Positions 10,211-19,367 of a DNA stretch of 64,000 bases are shown here, piece by piece (the first letter of the stretch is position 1; each line of letters begins with the position of its first letter). The translations under genes and the position numbers were made by a program. This DNA comes from Parasedimentitalea denitrificans. Lineage in GTDB: Bacteria; Pseudomonadota; Alphaproteobacteria; Rhodobacterales; Rhodobacteraceae. The stretch covers positions 1 through 64,000 of the forward strand of contig NZ_QHLQ01000017.1 of the NCBI RefSeq assembly GCF_011813015.1, written 5' to 3'. The notes beneath the pieces are model-generated. The model did no database searches. It was not told where the DNA came from and saw only the letters and a program-made list of their open reading frames with translations.

Positions 10211-11031
10211 GGCTCGACCCTTCCGAACGCAACTCGAGCCAAGCCAAGACCTATTAGCGGCCAAATAAGCAACGACAAAGGGGCAGCCCAGCTAGGTAGG
10301 GCGCTAGCGGCACCTGTCATGCCACTGGTCACAGCGATGGTCTCGGACGCAGCAATGTTCCAGACCCGGAATGCATCGGCGGGGTTTGCGACCATCAGCC
10401 AAGGGAAGATAGACTGGGTGAAAACGCCACCTTCATCCATGACCACAGCGCCCAGCAGTCCAAGGTCATACAACACTACAAAGATCAGCCAAAGGGCCGC
10501 CGACATTCCAGCCGCAGCGGTAGAACTGCCAGAGATCGAAGATACCCCATAGCCCAGGGCCAGGAACACGGCCCCCAGCAGGATTGAGGTGGCAATCAAA
10601 CGTCCAAGCGCCAGCAGACTGTCGACACCAGCTCCGCCCGACCAAGCGGCAAGGGCACCAGCAGTGCCAAACCCAACGGTCATGGCAAAGGCTAGCGCGG
10701 CAAGATGGGACAAAAATTTACCCAACAGGATTTCCCCGCGCCCGGCTGGATAAGACAACAACAGAGACAGGCTACCACGATCCCGGTCACCGGAAATGGC
10801 ATCAAAGGACATCATCAGCGCCAGCAATGGGGCGAGGTAGACCGACAGGGTGGTCATTGAGGCCACGGAAACGGTGAGCATATCCACGCCCAGACTTCCG
10901 GTGGGCGCACTGCCAGCAAAGGTCAGCGCCAGGGCAAACAGCACCATGATCAGCGTGGCCATGAACAGCCAGCGGTTACGACGCAGGATCCGCAGCTCGG
11001 ATCCGGCGATGGCAAGGGCGCGCGGGGTCAT
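10207..11031 (-). CDS. nosY: NosY, ABC transporter permease of the NosDFY complex
   Basis: Integral membrane protein of 274 residues with about six hydrophobic spans. It starts with a cytoplasmic arginine-rich stretch (SELRILRRNRW) before the first helix, as is usual for ABC-2 type NosY. It forms a dimer driven by the NosF ATPase and works with NosD on maturation of the copper site CuZ of NosZ. The conserved GDRDRGSLSLLLSYP coupling motif lies near residue 80. Start and stop each overlap a neighbour by four bases. Confidence 0.92.
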   Translation of the reverse strand: MTPRALAIAGSELRILRRNRWLFMATLIMVLFALALTFAGSAPTGSLGVDMLTVSVASMTTLSVYLAPLLALMMSFDAISGDRDRGSLSLLLSYPAGRGEILLGKFLSHLAALAFAMTVGFGTAGALAAWSGGAGVDSLLALGRLIATSILLGAVFLALGYGVSSISGSSTAAAGMSAALWLIFVVLYDLGLLGAVVMDEGGVFTQSIFPWLMVANPADAFRVWNIAASETIAVTSGMTGAASALPSWAAPLSLLIWPLIGLGLARVAFGRVEP

Positions 11032-11921
11032 GGACGGTTCTCCTTGGCAAAATGGCGATACAGGTCTTCCAGTTTGGGCGGGGTCATGCTGACATCAACA
11101 ACCACATCCCCCAGCGCTGCAATCCGGCGCAGCTCATTCATTTTCTGGTCAGCTCTGCAACGCAGCTCAACCGAGGCACCGTTGACGCGGGTTCCGCCAA
11201 CCTGCTGCGCCAGTTTTTCAATCTCACCTGCACGGGCAGTAATGCGCAGGCGGGTGGGTAAGGCTGCCTCTGACGACAGCTCGGCCAGTGTATTGTCTGC
11301 AACCTTCACCCCCTTACGCAGGATGGCGATGCGGTCGGTGCGCGCCTCAACCTCGGTCAGCGCGTGGCTGGCGATCAACACAGCAGTGCCTTGTTCAGCC
11401 AGCTCATCAATGATCGCATATAGATCCTGCCGTGAAATCGGGTCCAAGCCACTGGTCGGTTCGTCCAGCAGGGCCACCTTTGGGCGGCCCAGCAGAACCT
11501 GTGCTAATCCCAGACGCTGCCGCATGCCCTTGGAATAGGTGCCAATGCGGCGGTCCAGTGCATCTGCCAGCCCAACACGTTCGAGCAGGGCGGGGACATC
11601 AGCCGATGCGCCAGACAGGTTGGCAAACAGGCTTAGCTGCTCGCGCCCTGTCAGGGCAGGGTGAAAGCTCACGGCCTCGGGTAGAAAGGCAGTATCCCGG
11701 CGAGCGGCTGCCGAGCCGGGCGCTGCGCCGTTGATCGAAATGCTGCCGCCATGGATCGGCGTCAGGCCCAGTATCGATTTGATCAGGGTCGATTTTCCAG
11801 CACCGTTGTGGCCCAACAGGGCTAGGCGTTCACCGGGGGCGACTGTCAGGTCGATGTCCTGCAACACCTGTGCTTTGCCGCGAAACTTGTTAACGGATTT
11901 GATGATCAGGCTGTTATCCAT
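11028..11921 (-). CDS. nosF: NosF, ATPase of the NosDFY complex
   Basis: ABC ATPase of 297 residues. Walker A is LGHNGAGKSTLIK near residue 36, the signature is YSKGMRQRLGLAQ near 133, and Walker B with catalytic Glu is KVALLDEPTSGLDP near 155, followed by the switch His in ASHALTE. It powers the NosFY part of the complex that lets NosD carry copper from NosL to apo-NosZ. It overlaps nosD by eight bases and nosY by four. Confidence 0.93.
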   Translation of the reverse strand: MDNSLIIKSVNKFRGKAQVLQDIDLTVAPGERLALLGHNGAGKSTLIKSILGLTPIHGGSISINGAAPGSAAARRDTAFLPEAVSFHPALTGREQLSLFANLSGASADVPALLERVGLADALDRRIGTYSKGMRQRLGLAQVLLGRPKVALLDEPTSGLDPISRQDLYAIIDELAEQGTAVLIASHALTEVEARTDRIAILRKGVKVADNTLAELSSEAALPTRLRITARAGEIEKLAQQVGGTRVNGASVELRCRADQKMNELRRIAALGDVVVDVSMTPPKLEDLYRHFAKENRP

Positions 11922-13170
11922 CCTGGGGTACCTTATTGCTTGCCGCTGGTTTGACCGGGGCCATCAGTGCATGGCTGTCCATCACCCCACCCGGCAGCAG
12001 CGCCGGAAAGGCGGCCTGCGACCAGCGCACTAGCTGCACAGCGGGTGAGCCAAGCAGCATTTTTGCGGCGGGTTGGGTCCACAAGACGTGGTCCATGCTA
12101 TCATTTGGTCTGTAGGGAGTATCGGCGATGCCGTTGCCGTCGACGTCATAGGCGGCAAAGTCGCTCCAATAGTTGCCACGGCCCTGTTCGGACCATTCCA
12201 CCCATTTGGAAGAGACGTATTTGACCTGCGTCCGGTTGCCGATGAAACTGTTTTCTACCATGCGGTTGTTGCCTGATCCGGCGGTGAAATGGATGCCGAT
12301 GTCGCAGCCCTGGAACCAGTTGCCGCTGAAATCGTTCTTGTGCGAGTTGTACAAAAACGTGCATTTGCCCGCTGCGTCTTTGACATAGTTCCCGGTCACA
12401 ACGCTTTTGTTGGCATAGTTCATCATAATCCCGTGATCGCGGTCATTCAGTGACACGTTGTCGGTGACACGCACACGGGTGGAAAACATCACGGCATACC
12501 CTAGGTGGTTGCCGATTGAGACATTGCCGGACACTTCAGAGTCATCGGCATACATGTAGTGTACCGCAAACCGCAGATCGCGGAACTCGTTGTTGCGGAA
12601 GATGTTCTTTTTGGAGCTGTTGACAAAGATGCCATCGCGACCCCAGCGGACCGAGTTGTCTTCGACTACTGCGCTGGGTGCGTTCCAGACATAGATGCCA
12701 TTGCCACGCGCGTTCATGTGGCGATCCTGACGGCCTTCGACGGTGTTGCCAGCAACCAGTGAATCGCGGGCGCCATGAATGTCGATGCCATACAGGTTGC
12801 CGCGCAGGGTATTGTTCAGAATTTGCGGCGCCTTGGCCGTCTTGGTTAGCTTGATCCCACTGTCGAGGGTCTCGTGATCCGACCCCGAGCCGATAACCGT
12901 CAGGCCAGAGACGGTAACACCCGGTCCGGTAACAGTAATCACAGTTCCGGTTCCGCCGCCGTCAATCACGGCGACACCGCGCCCATCCAGGGTGATGGGC
13001 CGGTCTAATGTAATTGTTTCGGTATATGTACCGGGGGCGAGGCGGAGGGTGTCACCATCCGCCGCCTGCGCCAATGTTGCCGCAATGGCTCCCGCCCGGT
13101 TGGGCACATCCCACTCAGCCGCCAAAGCAGGTGAGCAGATCAGTGAAACTATGGGTAGGAGCCAACGCAT
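11914..13170 (-). CDS. nosD: NosD, periplasmic right-handed beta-helix protein
   Basis: Periplasmic protein with an N-terminal signal peptide (cleavage about residue 17, SPALAAEW). A long run of parallel beta-helix repeats follows, visible as recurring NxF/NxV turns (NTLRGNLYGIDI, NSVRWGRDGIFV, NEFRDLRFAVHY). It accepts copper from NosL and passes it to NosZ as part of NosDFY. At 418 residues it is in the normal range. Only four bases separate it from the nosZ stop. Confidence 0.93.
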   Translation of the reverse strand: MRWLLPIVSLICSPALAAEWDVPNRAGAIAATLAQAADGDTLRLAPGTYTETITLDRPITLDGRGVAVIDGGGTGTVITVTGPGVTVSGLTVIGSGSDHETLDSGIKLTKTAKAPQILNNTLRGNLYGIDIHGARDSLVAGNTVEGRQDRHMNARGNGIYVWNAPSAVVEDNSVRWGRDGIFVNSSKKNIFRNNEFRDLRFAVHYMYADDSEVSGNVSIGNHLGYAVMFSTRVRVTDNVSLNDRDHGIMMNYANKSVVTGNYVKDAAGKCTFLYNSHKNDFSGNWFQGCDIGIHFTAGSGNNRMVENSFIGNRTQVKYVSSKWVEWSEQGRGNYWSDFAAYDVDGNGIADTPYRPNDSMDHVLWTQPAAKMLLGSPAVQLVRWSQAAFPALLPGGVMDSHALMAPVKPAASNKVPQDG

Positions 13171-13174
13171 TTTC

Positions 13175-15091
13175 TTAAGCCTCGCGAGGTTTGACCATCA
13201 TCCGGCCGCGCATCTCCATGTGGAGCGCGTGGCAGAACCACTGGCAATAGAACCAGTGTACGCCGGGACGTTCAGCAATAAAGGTAACCGATGCGGTTGC
13301 CATTGGGCCGATTTCCATGGCGACACCAAAGTTGGCCATACACAGACCGTGGGTCACATCATCCACGTCATCAAGGTTGGTGACATAGATTGTTACTTCG
13401 TCACCCTGGTTGACTGTGAATTTCTCCATCGAGAACATAGGCGCCTGGCTGGTCATGTAGACGCGAACCTTGGTTGGATCATCCTTGTCACGGATGATGT
13501 CCTCGGCACCTTCTTCCAGGTCGATACCATCGGCAGCCGCCTGAACCCGTGCATCTTCCCACATTGGGTCGTTGCGGTCCCAGACGTTGACCGGGTTCAC
13601 GATATCACGGCGAACAATGATGCTGTCGTGTGGCTCGGCAAAGGTTGGGCCATCGTGGACAACCTTCATCTTGTCACCCGAGATGTCGATCAATTGCTCG
13701 TTCTCTGGCTTCAGCGGACCAACGTTCAGGAAGCGGTCTTTCGAGAATTTGTTCATCGAAATCAGCCACTGACCATCAGCGTCGGCAGTTTCACCCATCG
13801 AAGTCGAGTTGTGACCCGGCTGATACTGCACGTCGACTTTGTCGAGGATCGGATCAACATCCGCGCCTGCATACAGGTCGATTGCCTTCTGGATGTCCCA
13901 CTTCACAACCTGGCTGTCCAAGAACAGAGTGGTATAGGCGTTGCCCTTGTTGTCGAACGCAGTGTGGAGAGGACCAAGGCCCAGCTCTGGTTCTGCAACG
14001 ATGCACGAACGCTCGTCCGCGTTGTCAGCAAACAGTGCGTCGACTTTTTCAACATCGATCACAGAAACGGTTGGCGACAGCTTACCGTTGATCATGATGT
14101 GCTTTTTGTCAGGCGCAGCGTTCACACCGTGTGGCGAGTTCGGGATCGGAATGTAGCGAGTGAAGTTCGAACCCGCGTTCTTACGACCGTCGACAACTTT
14201 TACGCCGTTCAGCTCTTCGTAGTTGCCCGCAGCGATGGCTTCTTCGATGGCCTTGATGTTGAAAACAACAACGTGGTCCATTTCGCTTTCGGTCATCTCG
14301 GCCAGGGTCATACCCATTTCCGAGTTGTACGAAGTCGAGAAGGCATATTTGCCCTGATAGTCACAGTCGGTGTTATCGAGGTTGCCCGATACGATCACCT
14401 GCCAGGACACTTCCATCTCGTCGCCGTCGATGGCGGTAAAGATGTTCACGTACTCCGAAGGCTCATCCAGGATTTTGCCATCGTTGACCAGTGGTGCTTC
14501 GTGCTCACCGTTGGCAAAGACATAACCGGTGCGTGGGTATTTCTGTGGGCGCATGCCGTGGATGTCCATGGCATTAGGGATCTCGATGATCTTGTCGCAC
14601 TTCATCACGTCACAGCGCACACGGGCAACGCGAGTGTTTGCTTTGTCGTTCATAAAGATAAAGCGACCGTCATAGACGCCATCTGTGAACGACATGTGAG
14701 GGTGGTGAAGGTCACCGTTGTCGTACATTTCCTTACCGTTGGCAGCCAGGAACTCTTTGGTTTCTGGCAGAAGGCCTTCGGTCAGAATTTTTTTGGATTC
14801 GTTGGTCTGACCCCAGCCGGTGGCCGAGCAGCGGTTGAACACTGGAACGCGCATGAATTCACGCATGGATGGAACACCCATGATGCGCAGTTCGCCGGTC
14901 TGGCCCGAGGACCAGAAGCCATAATAGTCATCCAGTTCACCTGGCTCCAGGGCGGCCTTGGCGGCAGCGCTGGCCTCTTTGGCGGACATCAAGGTCGCGC
15001 CAACGCCGGCTGTTGCCATCACGGCTCCGGTTGCAGTCGCGCCCAACAGGCCACGACGGGTGACGTTCAGGGTGTTGTCTTGTTCTGACAT
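13175..15091 (-). CDS. nosZ: Nitrous oxide reductase (NosZ), clade I
   Basis: Periplasmic multicopper enzyme reducing N2O to N2, the final step of denitrification. The Tat signal has the twin arginine [12 protein letters not shown] at residues 11-22, diagnostic of the Tat-exported clade I. The beta-propeller carries CuZ histidines (for example [10 protein letters not shown] and FAEPHDS). The C-terminal cupredoxin holds the binuclear CuA site in [16 protein letters not shown], about 22 residues before the end. Full length at 638 residues. AAAGGAG precedes the start; nosR is 12 bases upstream. Confidence 0.98.
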   Translation of the reverse strand: MSEQDNTLNVTRRGLLGATATGAVMATAGVGATLMSAKEASAAAKAALEPGELDDYYGFWSSGQTGELRIMGVPSMREFMRVPVFNRCSATGWGQTNESKKILTEGLLPETKEFLAANGKEMYDNGDLHHPHMSFTDGVYDGRFIFMNDKANTRVARVRCDVMKCDKIIEIPNAMDIHGMRPQKYPRTGYVFANGEHEAPLVNDGKILDEPSEYVNIFTAIDGDEMEVSWQVIVSGNLDNTDCDYQGKYAFSTSYNSEMGMTLAEMTESEMDHVVVFNIKAIEEAIAAGNYEELNGVKVVDGRKNAGSNFTRYIPIPNSPHGVNAAPDKKHIMINGKLSPTVSVIDVEKVDALFADNADERSCIVAEPELGLGPLHTAFDNKGNAYTTLFLDSQVVKWDIQKAIDLYAGADVDPILDKVDVQYQPGHNSTSMGETADADGQWLISMNKFSKDRFLNVGPLKPENEQLIDISGDKMKVVHDGPTFAEPHDSIIVRRDIVNPVNVWDRNDPMWEDARVQAAADGIDLEEGAEDIIRDKDDPTKVRVYMTSQAPMFSMEKFTVNQGDEVTIYVTNLDDVDDVTHGLCMANFGVAMEIGPMATASVTFIAERPGVHWFYCQWFCHALHMEMRGRMMVKPREA

Positions 15092-15103
15092 TGTGTTTCT
15101 CCT

Positions 15104-17299
15104 TTAGGAAACGAGTGATTTCTTGGCGTTCGGGTGGTTCGCCGGTGGCTGTCCAAGGGGCATCTTCAGATCAGCAGAGCCGGTTTTGGCTCGGCGTTTG
15201 AGCTGCTTGATGACCACGGGGCATTTGTTTTCGGATTGATAAAGAACCTGACAGTGCATGCAGTCGACGCACTCGTTCGGGTTAATCTCTCCGGTTGGGT
15301 GTATGGCCTGAACCGGGCATTCGTTGGCGCAGGTCTGACAGGGGCTACCGCATTCCTTGTAGCGGCGTAGCCAGTCGAACATGCGGATGCGGGCCGGGAT
15401 CGCCAGAGCCCCACCGAGTGGGCAGAGGTAGCGACAGTAGAAGCGTTCGATGAACAGGCCTGCAACCAGCAGCGATACGGCAAAGATGACAAAGGGCCAT
15501 TCGCGTACAAACTTCAGGATGATGGCAGTCTTGAACGGTTCAACCTCGGCATAGGTTTCGGCCAGTGTCATCGACACCATCGACAAACCAAACAGACCAA
15601 GGAAGATCATGTACTTGAGCGGCCACAGGCGTTCATGCAGGCCCCAAGGCAGGGTCCATTGTGGAACCTTCAGTGCGCGGGCGACCTTGTTCAGCAGCTC
15701 TTGCAGCGCGCCAAACGGGCACAGCCAGCCGCAATAGGCACCACGGCCCCAGAACAGCAGGGCAGCTGCGATCGCAAACCACTGGATGAACACCAGCGGG
15801 TCCATCAGGAATGCATCCCAGGTAAAGCCACTGCGCAGGCTGCCAGCCAAGGCCAACAGGTTGACCACAGACAGCTGTGCGTTTGCGTACCAACCAAGGA
15901 AGACCAGAGTGAAGCTGAGGTAGCCGATGCGGAACCAGTAAAAAACACGGGCGTTTGCGGTCGCCTGAAACTGGAAGAAGAAGACGCCGGTCAAAACCAA
16001 GAGCATGACGCCCAGGATGCCAATTTCGACGGTTTTATCTTTCCAGATCCGCTGCCACAGAGCGGTCTTGGCTGCGGCCTCATCTGTGTCGCTGTTGACG
16101 ATGACTGGTGCTGCAACGGGCAGCAGGTACTGTTGGGGCAGCTTGTAACCCAGGTCAAAAGTCAGGAATGTCTTTTCAACCGCGCCAACCGCCCGTTGGG
16201 CCAGCAGTTGCAGACGGAACGGCTCAGCCGGATCAAACTCGGCATCCGCAGGGATCTTGAAGACATCCAACTCGGTAAAGCTAGGGCTGTCTGCAGTAGC
16301 CAAATCACCCAGACGACGCTGTTGCTTGTCAAAGAAACGAACCGAGTTGTCACCCTGGATCAGCTGGATACGGTCAAAGATACCACCGCGCACATAGCCG
16401 GATCCCTTGAAGCTATAGGCCCCACGACCCAGCACCAAAATAGCTTGCTCGCCTTCCTCCAGCCACTCGGTCAGGTTCTCATACTCGGCATCGCCCAACA
16501 GGCTGCGACCAATGGATGGAACCGAGACCAGCGCCATGTGCATGTCAATGTAAGTGTCGTCAGGCTCGCCCGGCTCTGGGCGCTTGGCGGCACGCGCGTC
16601 ACCGGTGGCCGCAAAGGCGGTATTGATCTGGCCAATGTCCAAAGTCAGGCGGCGCACAGATCCGTCACCGGAAAGGGTCGACCAGTCATAAGTGGCATCC
16701 TGCGCCATATCAACTTCGCGTTTGGGACCGTCGGCAACCTGAGGCGACAAGCCACCAAGGCCAAGCATACGGGAGACCTTGATACCGGCCCGCACAAGGC
16801 TGTCGTCGATCACCATGATGGTCACGGTGGCGCCGGAAATGATGTCCAGATCATGGGCCTCACCACCAGTGGCGGCTTCAGCTTTGAGATCCAGACCGGC
16901 ATAACCTTCAGTCAGGGCAATCATTTTAGAGTTTGGGATGCCGATTAGGATGATCGGTTCCGAGTGTTTGACCAGTTTGACGCCAGTCAGCACCGCATCG
17001 CCGTCGATTGCGGCAACAACATGGATGGGCTTGCCGGAATAGCCGGTGGTGCCAACAAAGTCAGATGTCAGGAACGCCCAGGCCACAGGCTTGCCGCCCT
17101 TCAGGACAGGGGCAACCTTGGTGTCCGGTGAAATTGGGCCAAAGGCCTCGGCACCGGGGGCTAATTCAGAGGGAGTAAGGTCTGCAAGAAAGCTGGCAAG
17201 GTCATCTGCCTTGGCTGTCGGTGCGACCATGAACAGTGTAGTTACGAGGAGGCAGGCAAGTGTTTTTGCGAGGCTCGGGATTGCGCGTCTTAAGTCCAT
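15104..17299 (-). CDS. nosR: NosR, flavin and iron-sulfur membrane protein for N2O respiration
   Basis: Membrane protein of 731 residues needed for nos expression and electron delivery to NosZ. In order: signal and first span (residues 1-31), periplasmic FMN-binding domain with the flavinylation motif SGATVTIMV near 155, a cluster of transmembrane helices from about 415, CxxxCP motifs (CGWLCPFGAL and CRYLCPLGG), and two 4Fe-4S sites near the C-terminus (CQTCANECPVQAI and CVDCMHCQVLY). The ATG overlaps the upstream nosC stop and has a strong AAGGAGGT site. Confidence 0.97.
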   Translation of the reverse strand: MDLRRAIPSLAKTLACLLVTTLFMVAPTAKADDLASFLADLTPSELAPGAEAFGPISPDTKVAPVLKGGKPVAWAFLTSDFVGTTGYSGKPIHVVAAIDGDAVLTGVKLVKHSEPIILIGIPNSKMIALTEGYAGLDLKAEAATGGEAHDLDIISGATVTIMVIDDSLVRAGIKVSRMLGLGGLSPQVADGPKREVDMAQDATYDWSTLSGDGSVRRLTLDIGQINTAFAATGDARAAKRPEPGEPDDTYIDMHMALVSVPSIGRSLLGDAEYENLTEWLEEGEQAILVLGRGAYSFKGSGYVRGGIFDRIQLIQGDNSVRFFDKQQRRLGDLATADSPSFTELDVFKIPADAEFDPAEPFRLQLLAQRAVGAVEKTFLTFDLGYKLPQQYLLPVAAPVIVNSDTDEAAAKTALWQRIWKDKTVEIGILGVMLLVLTGVFFFQFQATANARVFYWFRIGYLSFTLVFLGWYANAQLSVVNLLALAGSLRSGFTWDAFLMDPLVFIQWFAIAAALLFWGRGAYCGWLCPFGALQELLNKVARALKVPQWTLPWGLHERLWPLKYMIFLGLFGLSMVSMTLAETYAEVEPFKTAIILKFVREWPFVIFAVSLLVAGLFIERFYCRYLCPLGGALAIPARIRMFDWLRRYKECGSPCQTCANECPVQAIHPTGEINPNECVDCMHCQVLYQSENKCPVVIKQLKRRAKTGSADLKMPLGQPPANHPNAKKSLVS

Positions 17300-17766
17300 G
17301 ACGCACCTCCTTTGCTAAGAGTTTCGTCGATGGATGGGCGACAGATGCCGTCGCTAGGATTTGTGTGTGAAATTAAGTTAGGAGGTCCGCGATTCTCGTG
17401 CCAGAATTGTGCGGGATTGGCCTCGACGTTACCCTCGTGCTGCACAGATATGGCTGTGACCACGGGCAAGCTGTATGAGTTTAAGGCTGGGTTAGGGATA
17501 TTTCCTGTGGAAACAACCAACTGGCAGAATTTGCATTCGTCACATTTGGGGCAGGGAGCTTGTTCATCATCAGATAGCTGAACTTGCATCAAAGCGGGCC
17601 CGTCTTCTCCGCAGATCTCCATCCAATCGCCAGTGTTTGCAGAATGTGCGGCAATTGGGGCCAACATTTGCACTGTTAGCGCACAGACACCAATCAGCGC
17701 CCGCAGCCAGTTCAAGCAAGAGGAGCGTTGTGCTTTTAGGTGGGAGGAAGAGCCAAAGGGAGACAT
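17290..17766 (-). CDS. nosC: NosC-like small exported cysteine-cluster protein
   Basis: First gene of the nos operon, ending inside the nosR start. It encodes 158 residues with a hydrophobic N-terminal segment at about 20-42 (LRALIGVCALTVQMLAPIAA). An ICGEDGP motif near 52 and a dense metal-binding-like run CPKCDECKFC near 72-81 follow. Paracoccus nos clusters start with nosC, described with a CxxCxxC motif; I assign the name on position and motif, not alignment. Function is unknown; copper or redox handling is plausible. No good ribosome site precedes the ATG, so the start is uncertain. Confidence 0.65.
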   Translation of the reverse strand: MSPFGSSSHLKAQRSSCLNWLRALIGVCALTVQMLAPIAAHSANTGDWMEICGEDGPALMQVQLSDDEQAPCPKCDECKFCQLVVSTGNIPNPALNSYSLPVVTAISVQHEGNVEANPAQFWHENRGPPNLISHTNPSDGICRPSIDETLSKGGASWT

Positions 17767-17794
17767 GGAAAAGCCAAAGTTGTTCGTTGTCGCC

Positions 17795-17837
17795 GTGATA
17801 ACGTTTGTCGGCTGGAACGTTCTTTGATCTGGCGCAA
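17795..17837 (-). promoter_or_regulatory. FNR/Nnr-type promoter upstream of nosC-nosR
   Basis: TTGATCTGGCGCAA at 17824-17837 fits the FNR/NnrR superfamily pattern TTG-N8-CAA. On the minus strand a TATCAC element (17800-17795) lies where a -10 box should be if the box is centred near -41.5, the class II activation geometry. The nosC start would then be about 23 bases from the transcript start. This predicts induction by low oxygen or nitric oxide. Which family member binds cannot be told from one site. Confidence 0.55.
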
Positions 17838-18003
17838 TGTATTGGCGTTTACCGAGTTTTTGATGAGTTGAAGGTCACTGAAGTCAAATTCCCTTGATGA
17901 CGACTTGCATGATTATCTGCCGGATCGCCGTTTTAGGCTTGCTGTTTTGGCGCTGACATAATTTGTCTGGGTCGGAGTATCTGAATATCGAAAAGGGTGT
18001 CCG

Positions 18004-18657
18004 ATGGCGCGAATAGTATTTGATCTTGATGGGACGTTGATTAATAGCGCACCGGACATTCACTGCATTGCAAACAAGGTGTTAGAGCAGGAGGGGTGCG
18101 AGGGCATTACACTTGAGCAAACACATGACTTCATCGGCAACGGTGCTGCTGTGCTGGTGACCAAGTTGCGCAAGGCTCGGGGGATTGCTGACAGTGAGCA
18201 GGCGCGTTTGCTCGCTGATCTTGTTGCGCGTTATGATGACGCCGTTGAACTAACACTGCCCTATCCCGGCGTGTTGGCTGCTTTGGATAATCTAAAGGCG
18301 AGCGGCCACAAATTGGGGATCTGCACCAACAAGCCGATCCGCCCATGTCGTTCGGTTTTGACACACCTAAAGATGGATCACTACTTTGATACTATGTGGG
18401 GCGGTGACAGTTTGCCGGTGCACAAACCGGATCCAGCACCTTTGCATGCAGCCTTTGCTGAGTTGGGCGATGGTCCACAGTTATATGTAGGGGATAGCGA
18501 TGTTGATGCTGAGACAGGTCAACGCGCAGGTGTTCCGTTTATGTTGTACACAGAAGGCTATAGAAAATGCCCGGTAGAAGAAATGCCCCACACAGTCGCG
18601 TTTGACAACTATGTCGATTTTCCGAAGCTCGTACAGGATTTGCTAGTAGCAGCGTAG
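18004..18657 (+). CDS. gph: Phosphoglycolate phosphatase (HAD family)
   Basis: HAD hydrolase of 217 residues that removes phosphate from 2-phosphoglycolate. Motif I is FDLDGTLINSAPD with nucleophile Asp7 and Asp9, motif II is GICTNKP near 102, the motif III lysine is in HKPDPAPLH near 140, and motif IV is YVGDSDVDAETG near 162. It stands alone on the plus strand between the nos and Entner-Doudoroff operons. Substrate is assigned by family; other small phosphoesters are possible. Confidence 0.85.
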   Translation: MARIVFDLDGTLINSAPDIHCIANKVLEQEGCEGITLEQTHDFIGNGAAVLVTKLRKARGIADSEQARLLADLVARYDDAVELTLPYPGVLAALDNLKASGHKLGICTNKPIRPCRSVLTHLKMDHYFDTMWGGDSLPVHKPDPAPLHAAFAELGDGPQLYVGDSDVDAETGQRAGVPFMLYTEGYRKCPVEEMPHTVAFDNYVDFPKLVQDLLVAA

Positions 18658-18668
18658 AAACACAGAAC

Positions 18669-18699
18669 TCCTTGAGCGGACGCATTGCCCGCACAAGGA
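18669..18699. terminator. Hairpin between convergent gph and eda
   Basis: TCCTTGAGCGG (18669-18679) pairs with CCGCACAAGGA (18689-18699) apart from one A-A mismatch, leaving a 9-nt loop. It sits 12 bases past the gph stop and 18 past the eda stop, so it can serve both genes. Only a weak T stretch (ATTTC) follows on the plus strand. Confidence 0.65.
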
Positions 18700-18716
18700 A
18701 TTTCTATTGGTCTTGA

Positions 18717-19364
18717 TCAGCGCGCTAGCTGGCTGGCAGCGCGGGCCAGTTCTTCGATCTTGCCCCATTCGCCTTTGTTTACCAAATCACTGGGGGCAAC
18801 CCAGCTGCCACCAGCGCAGGCAACGTTGGGCAACGACAGGTAAGTGGCTGCATTGGACGGGCTGACGCCTCCGGTTGGGCAGAACGAAATCTGCGGCAGT
18901 GGTGCTCCTATGGCTTTTAGTGCGGGCGCACCGCCGGATGCCTCGGCTGGGAAGAATTTCAACATGTCGTAGCCACGTTCCAGCAGGCGCATTGCCTCAC
19001 TCGCCGAGGCCGCACCGGCCAGCATTGGCAGGCCGATATCTTCGCATGCATCAAGCAAGGTGTCGGTGGCACCGGGGGAGACACCGAATTTGGCTCCGGC
19101 CTCGACAGCGGCCGTGACGTCTTCCGGCGTAATCAAGGTGCCCGCACCTACAACGCCGCCCTCGACCTGTGACATCTCACGGATCACATCCAAGGCTGCT
19201 GGCGTGCGCAGGGTGACTTCCAAGGCAGGCAATCCACCGCGCACCAATGCTTCGGCTAGTGGCCGGGCATGGGAAACGTCATGGACCACCAATACCGGAA
19301 TGATGGGGGCCATCTGGCAGACCTCGCGATTACGCGCGCTAGCGGCCTGAGGGGTAATAGACAT
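18717..19364 (-). CDS. eda: KDPG aldolase (2-dehydro-3-deoxy-6-phosphogluconate aldolase)
   Basis: Class I aldolase splitting KDPG into pyruvate and glyceraldehyde-3-phosphate, the closing step of the Entner-Doudoroff route. The 215-residue protein has the catalytic glutamate in LEVTLRTP (Glu49), the Schiff-base lysine in YDMLKFFPAEASGG (Lys136), and the phosphate loop FCPTGGVSPSN near 163. It follows edd by three bases. The glyceraldehyde-3-phosphate formed is used by the gap product encoded at 57 kb. Confidence 0.95.
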   Translation of the reverse strand: MSITPQAASARNREVCQMAPIIPVLVVHDVSHARPLAEALVRGGLPALEVTLRTPAALDVIREMSQVEGGVVGAGTLITPEDVTAAVEAGAKFGVSPGATDTLLDACEDIGLPMLAGAASASEAMRLLERGYDMLKFFPAEASGGAPALKAIGAPLPQISFCPTGGVSPSNAATYLSLPNVACAGGSWVAPSDLVNKGEWGKIEELARAASQLAR

Positions 19365-19367
19365 GTA

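Noticed and set aside
12992..15088. 698-codon open frame on the plus strand opposite nosZ and the start of nosD
   Set aside because: It mirrors nosZ codons, has no ribosome site or recognisable domain, and nosZ is certain on the other strand.
15635..16948. 437-codon open frame on the plus strand opposite nosR
   Set aside because: Antisense shadow of nosR with low-complexity composition and no family features.
17765..17827. 20-codon ORF on the plus strand with a hydrophobic stretch, diverging from nosC
   Set aside because: No ribosome site, overlaps the predicted nos promoter, and has no sign of conservation.
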